Source: Lunularia cruciata (lineage: Eukaryota; Streptophyta; Marchantiopsida; Lunulariales; Lunulariaceae). Taken from it: a stretch of 64,000 nucleotides of DNA. The DNA is taken from NCBI GenBank assembly GCA_948567375.1, contig OX419757.1:35960001-36024000 (forward strand), read 5' to 3'. The notes beneath the pieces were generated by a model, which did not search any database, was not told the DNA's origin, and saw only the letters and a list, made by a program, of their open reading frames with translations. Position numbers and translations under genes: made by a program. Every line of letters starts with the position of its first letter. Positions within the stretch are counted from its first letter, which is position 1. Of the stretch, positions 10,689 to 21,329 are shown piece after piece.

Positions 10689-11930
10689 AGATGTTGTTTG
10701 TGTTCCATCATCGTGCTATTATATACTAAGATGTCATCCAAGAAGACCATAACAGACTTATCCAAGTATGGACAAAATATATCATTCATTAGACTCATGA
10801 AAGTGGCAGGTGCATTGGTGAGGCCAAAAGGCATCACAAGATACTCGAAGTGGCCATACTTGGTTTGAAAGGCCATTTTGCACACATCCTCCTCTGTAAT
10901 TTGGATTTGATTGTAATTGTTCTGCAAGTCCAATTTAGTGAAGTATCTTGCTCCATGGAGTTGATCAAACAGGTCATCCATGCAAGGTAATGGGTATTTG
11001 TTCTTCATTATTTGCTGATTGAATCCCCAATAATCAATGCACATGCGCATTGTATCATCCTTCTTCTTCACAAACAAGACAGAAGCCTCATATGGTGATA
11101 TGCTAGGTTGGATGAACCCTTTTTGCAAAATCTCCTCAATTTGAGTCTTACACTCCTCCAACTCATGAGGTGATAGGCGATATGGGATGGGACCTTACAA
11201 GGAGGTGTCTCCCTTGGGAGTGTCTCAATTTTATGATCTACTCTCCTTTTTGGTGGTAATCCTGAGGGTAGATCATTGGGAAAGAAATCTTGAAACTCAT
11301 CCACTACATCCTTCAATTTCTCAAGAATTTGTCCATCAAGTTGTGCACTTAGGAATTCTCTTATTAGACCTATGAAATATCTATTGGTCTTACAGACAAT
11401 TGCCGTCCCTATGATATATAGAGGTAGTTCCTGCTTGTGTGATTTTTCTTTAATCCCAATGATTGACCATTGGTGGGTTCTCACTACTTTCTTCCTCCAA
11501 TCTACCATAGGGTTGTAATGCTCCATCCATGGCATGCCTAAGATTGCATCATAACAAGCTAATTGTATCACTTGCCACTCAATCACTTCTTGATATTCTC
11601 CTACAAATTGTGTTACCCGTCTAGATAATGATTCAATCCTCTCTATTTGCCTGTTAGGTAACTCTACTTCTTCACTCCCATCTCTCTTTAGATCCATTTC
11701 TAATCTTATTGCAACACAGTGAGACAAGAAATTCACTATTGCTCCCAAATCTATTAATACTCTCACTTGATTGCCTTCTAGGACTCCATTCACAACAATC
11801 AATTGTGAGGTTGCCTTTTGGGACCTTTGTGCATTCTTCTTCTTCCCTTCCTTGCTTCTCTGCTTCCTTATTGAGCTAGTAAGGCCACAAGGTACATTTA
11901 CTAGCAATCTTTGTTTTCCAAAGTGATTTC
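10689..11930 (-). pseudogene. Chromovirus protease and reverse transcriptase (first part)
   Basis: Minus-strand reading starts with an aspartic protease block, VRVLIDLGAIVNFLS (11725-11775), where the usual D-S/T-G-A has become D-L-G-A. The protease-end block YDAILGMPWMEHYNP follows near 11510-11555. The reverse transcriptase follows after a frameshift near 11100: [19 protein letters not shown] at 11020-11080, [13 protein letters not shown] near 10905-10945, [14 protein letters not shown] at 10800-10850, and the catalytic [12 protein letters not shown] (F-L-D-D) at 10722-10760. The frame is lost at the insertion at 10684. The enzyme pair would process the polyprotein and copy the RNA. Confidence 0.88.
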
Positions 11931-12990
11931 TACCTCCTTCTCTTTAATGTGCCTCTCCATATTGTTCAAAGATCACCTATATAAAGGCCGAGTGCCTCTA
12001 GGAAAAAAAGTGCAACAGTTGGTAGATATGTGCCCAATACGGCCACAATTGTAACAACAACGTTGTTCTCCTTGAGTTCCTTTTCCTTGTGGGACTCCAT
12101 CTCTTCATTCTTCTACACGTCTATGCTCCCCTTGAAGCGGTTGTGCTCCTCAATCTCAAAATCAAAGGTTGCCCAATTCAATTGGTACTGGTCCACCCAT
12201 GCATGGCATTTCTGCCCGATAATGCTGAGGTGGAACTACTCCTTCACCTCCACCCAATGCTTTTGCTATTCTCTGCTCACAAGCAATGGCTTCAAATACC
12301 GTGCGAGGATTTTGCACCATGATTTCTTGGCAAATCTGCTCCTTCAACCCTCATTTGAAACTGTTGAGAGCCTCTACTAGACTCACGTCTGTTATTGCAA
12401 CTTGTAGATCCAGAAATACCTATACATACTCTTGTATGTTGTTCTTTTGTCTCAATCCCCATAGTCCGGTTCAGGCTATCTGCACTTAATTCACCAATTG
12501 GAAATTCTTTAGCAATCCTTCTTGCATTGCTGTCCACATGACCTCCCTTCTCTCTACCAACATGGATCATTCCCAAGCATCATACCATATGAGGGCTTTA
12601 TTGGTCAAGTACCCACATGCAAACATGCCTGCAGCATGCTCTATGATCTCTGTTAAGAACAATCAGAAATATTGATTCATTCTCAAGATCCAATTTTCTG
12701 CTACTCCCATTGTATGCTACTCCTTGTAAGGCTTGATGTTACAGGTCTTCTTCATCCGGAGTAGTAATGTGGCTTCATCGTTGATAGGGTTCATAGGCAC
12801 GGGTACTTCCAAGTACTTCCATTGTAGGTATTGGGTTTTGAGACGGCTCTTCTTCTTGCATTGCTTGATCGTTCTTGAGGATCTGCACTTGACTTTGTAA
12901 TGTCTCCATGTTCATCTTAATCTCTCAAAATTTATTCAACATTCCTTGCATTCCTTGCACCAGCTCTTGCAATTGCGGATCCATGGTTCT
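11931..12990 (-). pseudogene. Chromovirus gag with CCHC zinc knuckle
   Basis: The minus strand encodes a perfect CX2CX4HX4C knuckle, CYNCGRIGHISTNC, at 12015-12056, the nucleic-acid-binding end of Gag. Upstream (12160-12990) lie short overlapping frames in different phases, including QICQEIMVQNPRTVFEAIA, consistent with a frameshifted capsid region. Gag would form the particle that packages element RNA. The knuckle is clear; the capsid part is inferred from position. Confidence 0.75.
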
Positions 12991-13520
12991 TGCAATACTC
13001 AATTGCTAATGTCTACTTCAATACAGAGTCAATATGATCACTCTAGAAGGTACACAAACTATCGGAATACCATTTGGACCCCAAAAGCTATCACTTGTTG
13101 ATAATACTCCTCACCAAAATTCCTAACCACAAAATCTCTAAATATCACTTTTGGTCTCACTACATAACAGATTTCTACTTGAGTGTTGAAAGGGAGAGGA
13201 TTTGGGACATTCACATCCATATCATCATAATAGAATGTAGATTGTCATATATCACCAAAGGTAGAATCACCGGGTTTGGTGAGTTCATCACCTTGTCCAT
13301 GAATTCTACACCAAAGTGATAAACTAGCAATACCCTCATTTGCTCATGTTGGATGTACATAACCTTGATATGGAATTGATTCAAGAATGGAAAGTAGGTG
13401 CAAGAAATTGTCCTCTCGGTGCATGCATCCCATCCACTCTCTGAAGTCCTTCATAAGTCTAGTAATTACTCTATGTTCTCCATCTCAAATTACTCAATTT
13501 CAATAGTTTGTGCTCTTCCA

Positions 13521-13638
13521 AGAGTGTTGATCCACTCTCTTGGACTAAAACACTTACTCTGATACAATTGTAATACTCCAGAGTGTTGATCCACTCTCTT
13601 GGACTAAAACACTTACTCTGATACCATTGTAATACTCC
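13521..13638 (-). repeat. 59-bp tandem duplication at the LTR/primer-site junction
   Basis: The unit beginning agagtgttgatccactctct is present at 13521-13579 and again at 13580-13638. It includes the primer-binding site and the first ~11 bp of the LTR, so the element has two copies of the site. Within each unit AGAGTG and CACTCT can pair as a small hairpin. Confidence 0.9.
13610..13626 (-). promoter_or_regulatory. Primer-binding site (initiator tRNA-Met type)
   Basis: One base inside the 5' LTR, the minus strand reads TGGTATCAGAGTAAGTG. TGGTATCAGAG is the common start of plant primer-binding sites complementary to the 3' end of initiator tRNA-Met. It would prime minus-strand DNA synthesis. 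A second copy lies 59 bp inward, with one mismatch. Confidence 0.85.
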
Positions 13639-14199
13639 AAGGACAAGAGAACAGAGAAAACATAGATTTCACACTCAAAAATTTGATGCCCCAAAGGAGC
13701 ACCTTCTCTTTATTTTATAGACAAAGAGGATCTCCTCCAAGGAAGCTCCACCATAGGATTAGGCACACAAATAGGTGACATTTCAGCAAGCTCCACCCTT
13801 GGATTACTTACTTGGATGGGTGACATGTCGGTCTAGGTCCTATCTGGTTGGTCAAACAAGCTTTGACCAGAGGGAATCTTCTTGTAGGAATCTCAAAATC
13901 ATGTGGGTAACGTACCGTTGGAAAGCTCTCGACAAGACAAAGCCGGGGGAAGGGAAGGTCAGCCTCTCCTTTGGTAGGGGGGAGGAATCTACACATTTTT
14001 GAGGCCTAATTCATCCGTTTAGGCCTCCAAAATTACCTTCAAAGATTTCAAGCATATTTTGATTCCTACTCTATTAGTAGAAGTCTCCTTTTGGTGATAC
14101 CTCTTTCTGATCTGTTCAATCCATGATGTGTAACATCCTTCCAGATGTTACCAAACCAAATTTCACATCTAGATCATATGGCTAGCTCTTTGTATTACA
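13628..14199 (-). repeat. 5' LTR of the chromovirus (short form, 572 bp)
   Basis: It is the same LTR family as 5372-6114, ending TTTGTATTACA at 14199 next to the right AGTAT. It lacks the second ~170-bp sub-repeat present in the 3' LTR. Since both LTRs are copied from one template at insertion, this is probably a later deletion between the two sub-repeats. Confidence 0.92.
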
Positions 14200-14204
14200 A
14201 GTAT
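14200..14204 (+). repeat. Target-site duplication AGTAT (right)
   Basis: Exact match to 5367-5371, immediately after the LTR end. Confidence 0.9.
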
Positions 14205-15350
14205 GAATATGAAAGATGAATATGGAGAAGTAGATTTAGATATGCTAGAATTATTGATTAGCGGATGGGATTATGCACATATGCATAAATACTTGGAACC
14301 TCAAGTTACTTATCCTTGAAGTCGAGAAATCATGATAAAGTTGTTAAAAAATCTAGATGGGAAGGCCTTTTGCAAACTTACTAGAATGGATGTTCATTCC
14401 TTTTCAACATTAGTAGATTAGATAAAAACACACAATGTTTTAAAAAATAGCTACCAATGAGAGCAAACACCCGTGTGGGTCCAAGTAGCTCTAGCTTTGA
14501 ATAGATTTGGGCATCATGGTAATAGAGCATGTGTTGCAAGGGGGTTAAAAGTTTGGGGCATTAGTGCAAGTTCAACAATTGCCTTTACAAATCAAGTTAT
14601 GACCACAATATTAGATTTGATGAGGAGTCAAGTTGCATGGCCTAAGCACAAGGAGAGGAGAAGGATATCCGCTATTTTTGCCCAAAAAGCTTTCCTTGGT
14701 TGTGTTGGTTTTGTAGATAGAACATTGTTTCCACTTTAGCTCAACCCACCTTGGATGGAGAAATCTATTTCAATTGCAAGGGTTCTTATTCCATAAATTG
14801 CCAAGTGATTTTTGATGATAAAGGGAGGATTAAACATTTTATAGGCGGTAAGTGTTCACTATTATGTTTTGGTCTTTCATTCAGTTTTGGTGGTACTCTT
14901 TGTACATTTGCATGATTTTATTAAGGGGTAGATTTAATTTTTTAATTTGCCGGAATGCCAAGGTCATGTCACGACATGACTTGTTTGAAAAAATATCTAT
15001 TATGGAATGATTTGAACGAGAGAGAGAGGTGTTGCAAAGAGTACATTTAAGGGAATTCAGGTTATGTATCCATGCATTACCTAGTCTGTGCTTTCAAGCG
15101 GGTCTGAATTAAGGACAAGCAAGAGTGATAAATGTGCATTGTATAGGAGTATTGAAAGCTAGACAGTATTCTCTTTGTGAGCTTAGAGTGCAACTTAAAG
15201 ACAATAGTAGAAATACATATTTGTTGAAGTGGGTTCCTGTTTGTATTATTTTGCATAAATTTTTAATCAATAGGTCCAACATTTGGCCAGAAGATGATGG
15301 AGGATTTATTGAAGAAAGTCAAATAGATTCAAAATTGTCTTTTATGGAAT
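14205..15350 (+). pseudogene. Harbinger-type (PIF) transposase, decayed
   Basis: Plus-strand frames read like the DDE nuclease of PIF/Harbinger transposons. WVQVALALNRFGHHGN at 14476-14523 is the helix-turn-helix-like segment. GCVGFVDRTLFPL at 14701-14739 holds the first catalytic Asp in the G-x-V-D-G/R-T block. A damaged S-I-xx-I-A-K-x-F-x-M-I-K-G region follows (14760-14840). The C-terminal helix reads IGVLKARQYSLCELRVQLKD (15143-15202), then LLKWVPVCIILHKFLI. Several stops and a gap near 14850-15060 show it is dead. A transposase of this type would cut out and reinsert its own DNA element, usually at TWA targets. The gypsy element at 5372-14199 interrupts its N-terminal part. Confidence 0.82.
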
Positions 15351-15603
15351 AGATCTAGGTCAAGAAGAAAGTAGGTCAAGGATGATGCAAGAATGCATTG
15401 GTAAGCATGTCAACAAAATGAGATTATGTTCCTTTATAATAAAAATATCATTTATCAAATTCTTCATATAAAAAATATGCAATATCTTGTTGTAAGTAAT
15501 CTTGTATCTTGTTTACCTTGTTTACTCATAGCTTATCAAAAAATTTGCCTCGACACAAACACCACCAAGTTCAAAAATTGTAGAGAATGCATCCAATGAC
15601 TAT
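15351..15603. other. Harbinger 3' flank, no gene
   Basis: The first ~70 bp (to about 15440) reappear inverted at about 17110-17270, which suggests the end of the Harbinger element was copied into the neighbouring inverted-repeat structure. No other feature seen. Confidence 0.45.
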
Positions 15604-15849
15604 GGGTTACACAAAGAGTCACAATGGCATTGCGTGACATTGGCCAATGCTCACTTGAAGATGTTGAGTGACACAAAGAGTATGGATGGCACTGGGTGAA
15701 GCTGACGAACACCACCTGGAGATGATGGGTAATGCCAAGAGTTTGGATAAATTGGGTAACCTCGGCCAACGCTTGCCTGTAGACATTGGGTGATACAAAG
15801 AATCCAAATAGCACTAGGTGACATTGGCTGATGCTCACCCGTAGATGCC
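15604..15849 (+). repeat. 61-62-bp tandem array, four units
   Basis: Four diverged units begin at about 15604, 15666, 15727 and 15788. Each follows gggtgacacaaagag, ..tggcattgggtgacattgg, ccaatgctcacctgtagat. Spacing is 61-62 bp. Fragments with the same flavour of words recur at 16870-17040 and 18640-18870, so a related satellite-like sequence is spread over this region. Confidence 0.8.
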
Positions 15850-16325
15850 AATAGGCATTGGGAGCCGCCAACCATAGGGTTACATTTGGGTTTAGGGTTG
15901 GTGCCCCACGGTGTTGGTCTCCACTCGATGACACTCGTCTTATTGCCACGTGATGGCATTGGGAGGCACAGATTTTGTAAATAATGGTTGGGTGTGAGTG
16001 GGTGTGCCAATTGGTGACATGGAGTGCCACATGTTGCTATCAGTTAACGCTCATGATTCTATAATTTTCTTGTTGAATTTAGGTTAAGTCTTCTTGAAAT
16101 TCAAATAAAGGGAGTACATTTTATAGATATATTTTTTCATGTAGAACCTATATAAATCCCCATTTTGTTAATACATTTTACATTTCTCAAATTGACCAGA
16201 AGTTAAGGGAGGTTTTGGGGAGGAAATTTTTTGCACATCAAATTTTTGCACATGAGTGGTTTTGCAGTTCTCAAAGTTTCCGAAGGGTGTACCCGTTCAT
16301 AGGCAGTTTTTGGTACAAATGTTGC
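15850..16325. other. Unassigned sequence
   Basis: No gene recognised. Minus-strand open frames across 15536-16030 are by-products of the tandem array. Confidence 0.4.
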
Positions 16326-17040
16326 AGGTTTAAGAGTGGTGGGGGTTCAATATAGATTTATATTTCAAGACATCATGACCAAAATAGAGCAAAAATTGAT
16401 GAAAACTGATCAAAATTGAGCATATTTTGAAATTAAGCAAAAGGAGAAGAGAGGGTTTGAGACAAAGTAGAAGAGTGTTTACAAACCGTTTCAAGAGGAT
16501 GAGTAGTTTCTGAACAAAGAGCAAAGAGCCCAACAATCATAGGTAGTCAAATTCATTTGAATTTCACTCATTCTCCATGGTAGAGATTTGGGGTAACGAG
16601 AAGATTGTTGACGGTGAAGACATGAGGAATATGCAAGAAGGAGATTGGTTGATTGGATTCCACACCATTCATCAAATGGTGCTGGATCAATAAGCATCAA
16701 ATTCAAACTGCAGTGGCTAGAATCAAGGGAGGCTGATCTTGGTGTACTCAGCCTCAAAATCACATTTGGCCTGCATTACCCACATCTTGAAATATTTCCA
16801 ATGCTTTCCACATTTCATTTTTGTATTTTTTCTCAAATTTTGTAAGTGGATTTCACTTTCTTAGTCTCAATGTTTAGCACCTACGAGCATCACCCAATGC
16901 CACTTGGGTCTATCCTTCAGCACCTTCTTGTGCCACCCTATGCTGCCTTGCATAGATGAGTGCCAATGCACCAAAACTTAAACTCCATGGTACCAATGAG
17001 TGTCACTCGGTGCTGCCTCCACATTTTTGTAATCTAGTGC
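16326..17040 (+). repeat. Left arm of an inverted repeat
   Basis: This stretch is the reverse complement, with moderate divergence, of 18776-20165 once the solo LTR at 18871-19542 is removed. Matching landmarks are ...tctcattctggtc.catgtcttgaaat (right) against atttcaagacatcatgacc (left), and acttacaaaa.ttgagaaaa (right) against its complement at 16830-16855. Arms are about 0.7 kb. It could be a foldback element or an inverted duplication. Confidence 0.75.
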
Positions 17041-17041
17041 A

Positions 17042-17328
17042 CATGTACAATCTTGGGCCAAATAGTTGGTGCTACAAGTGCACCCATCAGTAGCACAAAT
17101 TTAGTACAAAAATGAGGAACATAATCTCATTTCATTCTAGGATATTGTTGACATGGTGAGCAAGGCGTTGTTGCATCATCCTTGACCTACTTTCTTCTCG
17201 ACCTATATCTATTCCATTAAAAGACAATTTTGAATCTATTTGACTTTCTTCAGTAAATCCTCCATCATCTTATACCCATGTACAATCTTGGGCCAAATAG
17301 TTGGTGCCACAAGTGCACCCATCAATTG
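17042..17328. repeat. Direct repeat of 47 bp, 240 bp apart
   Basis: Nearly the same 47-bp phrase, starting atgtacaatcttgggccaaa, is found at 17042-17088 and 17282-17328. Between the copies is inverted Harbinger 3'-flank DNA. The arrangement looks like a duplication made during insertion or repair. Confidence 0.7.
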
Positions 17329-17553
17329 GAAGAAAGCACTTAAAGTAGGATATACACATTGCCTTGCCAAATACCTCTTTGCAACCCTATCTCTTTGAGG
17401 AAACCAACCTGAAGTTGTTGTGTAAGGAGCTGTTCTCCTCCTTGGTGTCCTCTCCCTTGACATTGCAAGTGCTTTTCTAACTACATCCACATTCAATTGA
17501 AATTGCCTCCTCTTGACCAAACCTGTGCATGAATTCTTGTCCCAAGAACTCAT
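17236..17553 (-). pseudogene. Open frame of unknown family (105 codons)
   Basis: The frame is uninterrupted and rather basic (RERTPRRRTAPYTTTSGW). Its last 11 residues come from a stretch shared with the Harbinger 3' region at 15295-15345, so the frame is chimeric. I do not recognise the rest. It lies between the arms of the inverted repeat and is probably element debris. Confidence 0.35.
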
Positions 17554-17594
17554 AAACTCAATATATAGATGAACCTACAATATATCCATCCACA

Positions 17595-17967
17595 TGGGGC
17601 ATATTCCACTAAGCATGTGATCTTATCTTGACCCAACCACTAAGTCAAGGATTCCTTTACATGTGCTATCCTTAGACTATAGAAGAATCCAAAACAAAAA
17701 GGCTTGCGGGGCCAAGAGTTCTCAACTCTTTCCTCAAAGCCAAACACCTAGGAATAATACCAAGTAAACACATTGGAATCCAAAATAGTGGTGCTCATCT
17801 TTTCCACTTCCTCTAAAGTAAGGTCCCCACTATCTTAACTATGACTAACTTTAGCTAATCATGACTAATGTAGAACCATCCTTTATCTCTATATAAATAA
17901 TCTCTCTCAAGTATTTTTAATACTAAGCTAATATCATAATACCACACATGCACAAATGGGTGTTACA
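17595..17967 (-). repeat. LTR-like repeat beginning TGTAACACCC (minus)
   Basis: Read on the minus strand from 17967 it matches the plus-strand sequence from 44165 to about 44540, including caccactattttggattc and gaaagagttgagaactctt. Both copies begin exactly at TGTAACACCC, a plausible LTR start. The other end of this copy is lost at about 17595. Confidence 0.7.
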
Positions 17968-18024
17968 AATCATCACTTTGTGATAAGAAAAAAAAAGGTT
18001 AAATTGCAGCGCGGCAACACTCAT

Positions 18025-18633
18025 TGTAATACTCCAAGGATAAGAGAACTCTCCAAGAGAGATACAAGAGAGAAAACACAAGTTTCACATTCAATCCTTT
18101 GATGCCCCATAGGAGCACATTCTCTTTATTATACAACAAAGAGGATCCACTCAAAGGAAGCTCCACCCTTGGATCAAATACATGGATTGGTGACTTGTTA
18201 GCAAGCTCCATCCTTGGATTAGTTGTTGGATGGGTGACATGTCAGTCCTTGTCCTATCTAGTTGGTCAAACGGGTATGAACAAAGGGAATTTTTAGGAAT
18301 ATTCTTGTATGGAGCTCAGAATCATGTGGGTGAGGTACCATTAGAAAGCTCTTGACAAGATAAATCATAGGGTGGGAGGAGGAGGGGGAGGGTTTTTCCT
18401 TTTTCCTTGAGGGGTTGGAAGAATATTTCCATTTTTGAGGCCTAATTCATCCTTAGGTCTCCAAAATTGACTCTAAAGTTTTTAGGCTATTTTCAACTTG
18501 TGCCCTATTAGTAAAAGTACTCTTTTGGTGACACCTTTGTCTGATCTACCTAGCCTATTTTACACAACATCCTTCTAGATGTTACCAAGCCAATTTTCAC
18601 CTCTAGATAATATGTCTAGCTACTTGTATTACA
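18025..18633 (-). repeat. Solo LTR of the TGTAATAC family (609 bp)
   Basis: It starts TGTAATACTCC and ends TTGTATTACA on the plus strand. No internal element follows, and the flanks (CTCAT left, CCCGC right) do not match. It is more diverged from the complete element's LTRs than the copy at 18871, so it is probably older. Confidence 0.8.
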
Positions 18634-18775
18634 CCCGCTGGCATTGGCGGACAAGTGCTATGATACGAAGGGATGTAAGGTAGGGTAACACGGGGCACAA
18701 GGTGATGCCAAGTGCTGCAAGTTGGCATTGTGGGATAGGTGCAACCGTGTTGGGCACCGTTGCTGGACATCAAAA

Positions 18776-20165
18776 CATACAAAAATGTGGAGGCGGTGCC
18801 GAGTAACACTCAATGGCACCACGGGGTTTAAGGTGTTGGTGCTCATCAATGCAAGGTGGCACAAGGTGGCTGTAATACTCCAAGGACAAGAGAAGAGAGA
18901 AAACATAAATTTCACACTCAATCATCCGATGCCCCAAAGGAGCACCTTCTCTTTATTATATAGCAAAGAGGATCTCCTCCAAGGAAGCTCCACCCTTGGA
19001 TTACTTACTTGGATGGGTGACGTGTTGGTCATGGTCCTATCTGGTTGGTCAAACAAGCTTTGACTAGAGGAAATCTTTTAGGGAATCTTCTTGTAGGAAT
19101 CTCAAAATCATGTGAGTGAGGTGCCATTGGAAAGTCTTGATTAGGCAAACTACTAGGTAGGGAATGCTAGCCATTTGTGCACATTTTCAAGGCCTAATTC
19201 ATCCGTTTAGGCCTCCAAAATTGCCTTCAAAGATTTCAAGCATATTTTGATTCCTACTCTATTAGTAGAAGTCCCCTTTTGGTGATACCTCTTTCTAAAC
19301 TGTTTAGTCCATCATGTGTACATGCTTCCAGATGTTACCAAACCAATTCACACCTTTAAATCATATGTCTAGCTATTGGTTCTACATTTTTCAAGTTTAT
19401 TTTGGTTTCTACCCTATTAGTAGAAGTACTCTTTTGGTGATACTTCTATCTGATCTATTTTGACGATCATGTATAATATCATTCCAGATGTTACCAAGCC
19501 AAATTTCACATGTAGATCATATGACTAACTCTTAGTATCATTATGGCACAAGGAGATGCTGCAAGATAGACCCAAGCAACACTGGGTTATGCTCGTAGGC
19601 ACTAAACATTGAAACTAGGAAAGTGAAATCCACTTACAAAACTTGAGAAAATTGGAGACACTTGAGAAAAAATGCAAAAAAGAAATAGGGAAAGCATTGG
19701 AAATATCTCAAGATGTGGGTAATGTAGGCCAAATGTGATTTTGAGGCCGAGTACATCAAGATCAACTTCCCCTGATTCTAGCCATTGCAGTTTGAATTTG
19801 ATGCTTATCAATCCAACACCATTTGCTGAATGGTGTGGAATCCAATCAGCCAATCTCCTTCTTGCATATTCGTCATATCTTCACCGTTAACAATCTTCTC
19901 ATAACCCCAGATCTCTACCATGGAGAATGAGTGAAATTCAAATGAATTTGACTACTTATGATTGCTAAGCTCTTTGCTCTTTTTTCAAAAACTACTCATC
20001 TTTTTGAAACAATTCCTAAACACTCTTTTACTTTGTCTCAAACCCTCTCTTCTCCTTTTTCTTAGTTTTTGCTCAGTTTTGATCAACTTTTGCTCTCATT
20101 CTGGTCCTCATGTCTTGAAATGTAAATCTATCTTGAACCCCACCACTCTCAAACCTACAACACAA
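18776..20165 (-). repeat. Right arm of the inverted repeat, split by a solo LTR
   Basis: Segments 18776-18870 and 19543-20165 together match the complement of 16326-17040. The LTR at 18871-19542 lies inside the arm and is absent from the left arm, so it came later than the duplication. Confidence 0.75.
18871..19542 (-). repeat. Solo LTR of the TGTAATAC family (672 bp)
   Basis: It begins TGTAATACTCC; its right end is mutated (AGTATCATT instead of GTATTACA). Flanks are GTGGC and ATGGC, a 4-of-5 match that is probably the target duplication. It has the two sub-repeats of the long LTR form. A solo LTR forms when the two LTRs of an element recombine and the interior is lost. Confidence 0.82.
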
Positions 20166-20559
20166 CACTTGGAGGAAGCCATGCGGTTGGCTTAATGCTT
20201 TGATTCCTTGGTTGCAACAACTTGGTCTTGGCCTCAACCTTCACAAAACCTACCAATACACTACACACAGGTGGAGGAGGCGGCACCAATGGAGATTGAT
20301 GCCATTCAATAGAGACCACTTGGCACTATAGATAGAGAAAAATTGTGATAAAATGGTGGTTTTTTCTATTGTTGCTAGATTGGATATTGCATTGCTGAAT
20401 GATTGCTGAAGAATTTGTGACCTCAACAAGTCACCCAAATGGAGTTTGTGAGCAAAATGATCACAAGAATGAGGAATCCCATTAGGAGATTTTGAACCAT
20501 CTACTGGGAACTTGATTAGTTCCAATGGGATTGAAGGCTTGACCTATGCAAGTTTGTTT
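20166..20559. other. Unassigned sequence
   Basis: No gene recognised. This lies between the inverted-repeat arm and the start of readable chromovirus coding sequence. The 5' LTR and gag of that element are not visible. Confidence 0.4.
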
Positions 20560-20599
20560 CACTTGCAAGATATAATATCTGATTGTGATTGTAGAATTT

Positions 20600-20880
20600 T
20601 GGTTGATTCTAGAAGTTTAGAAAATTGCTTGTCCATAACAATTAGCAAAAGAATTACGTATTCCTATCAAACCAATAATTGGGAGTAGATTGATGATGGT
20701 GGATGGTAGAAAGGGTTTTGCATTCCATACCTTGCATATCTTTATCTTCAAGATTGGAAAAAAGTATTTGGAGTGTATAAGGTTTGTAGTGGCACCTCTA
20801 CACTATGATATCATTCTAGGTCTACCTTGGGTTGAACATCATAAGGTTCAATTTGATTGGAACCAATGACAAATTCAAGT
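20600..20880 (+). pseudogene. Chromovirus protease (decayed)
   Basis: CRILVDSRSLENCLSI (20585-20640) matches the aspartic protease active site with D-S-G changed to D-S-R. LHYDIILGLPWVEHHKVQFDW at 20800-20862 is the conserved C-terminal block of gypsy proteases. An in-frame stop near 20687 and the active-site change rule out activity. Confidence 0.75.
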
Positions 20881-20953
20881 ACAACACCAAGGTAGAAATT
20901 TCAGGTTAGGTTGTTTAGCACCTCTAGGTAAGACACCTAATAATAGTCAATCC

Positions 20954-21133
20954 TAGGATGGAAATTTTTTCAAGAAGGCAACCATAGAGCAAGTTTTGGA
21001 GGAAGATGAGTCCCAAGATGGGAAATTTATCAATGAAGCAGCCATAGAGTAAGCTTTGGAGGAAGATGATTCCCAAGATGGGAAATTTTTCAGTGAAGCA
21101 GCCATAGAGCAAGCTTTGGAGGAAGATAAATCT
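20954..21133 (+). repeat. 60-bp in-frame tandem repeat, three units
   Basis: Units at 20954-21013, 21014-21073 and 21074-21133 encode a 20-residue acidic repeat, QDGKFFSEAAIEQALEEDKS in the third unit. It lies between protease and reverse transcriptase, in the linker. Two units carry an in-frame stop at different places, so the amplification came before the decay. Confidence 0.88.
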
Positions 21134-21329
21134 ATTTTTGTGGTGTGGATCAAGCCAATGCACACAGAATATCTAAGGAGGATCAAAAACCTCACCAAGC
21201 AATGGTTGATCAAATAGTCCAAGAGTTTTCAAATGTGGTTTGGATGATATGCAAAAGGGATTATCATCCAATTGTGGTATGCCCTTCAAGATTGAGTTAT
21301 TACCAAGGAGTACTCCAATGATTAGACCA

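Larger units (their letters stand above)
5372..14199 (-). mobile_element. Complete, decayed Ty3/gypsy chromovirus (8.8 kb)
   Basis: The element is bounded by LTRs that begin TGTAATAC and end GTATTACA, with AGTAT duplicated on both sides. Reading on the minus strand, the order is 5' LTR (13628-14199), a primer-binding site like the 3' end of initiator tRNA-Met, gag with a CCHC knuckle, protease, reverse transcriptase, RNase H, integrase, chromodomain remnant, polypurine tract and 3' LTR (5372-6114). Protease-RT-RNase H-integrase order plus the chromodomain defines a chromovirus. Many stops, frameshifts and a 2.3-kb insertion (8364-10683) show it is dead. It interrupts a Harbinger transposase. 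The two LTRs differ in length (743 and 572 bp). Confidence 0.92.

Noticed and set aside
15536-16030. 164-codon minus-strand frame
   Set aside because: It comes from translating the 61-62-bp tandem array.
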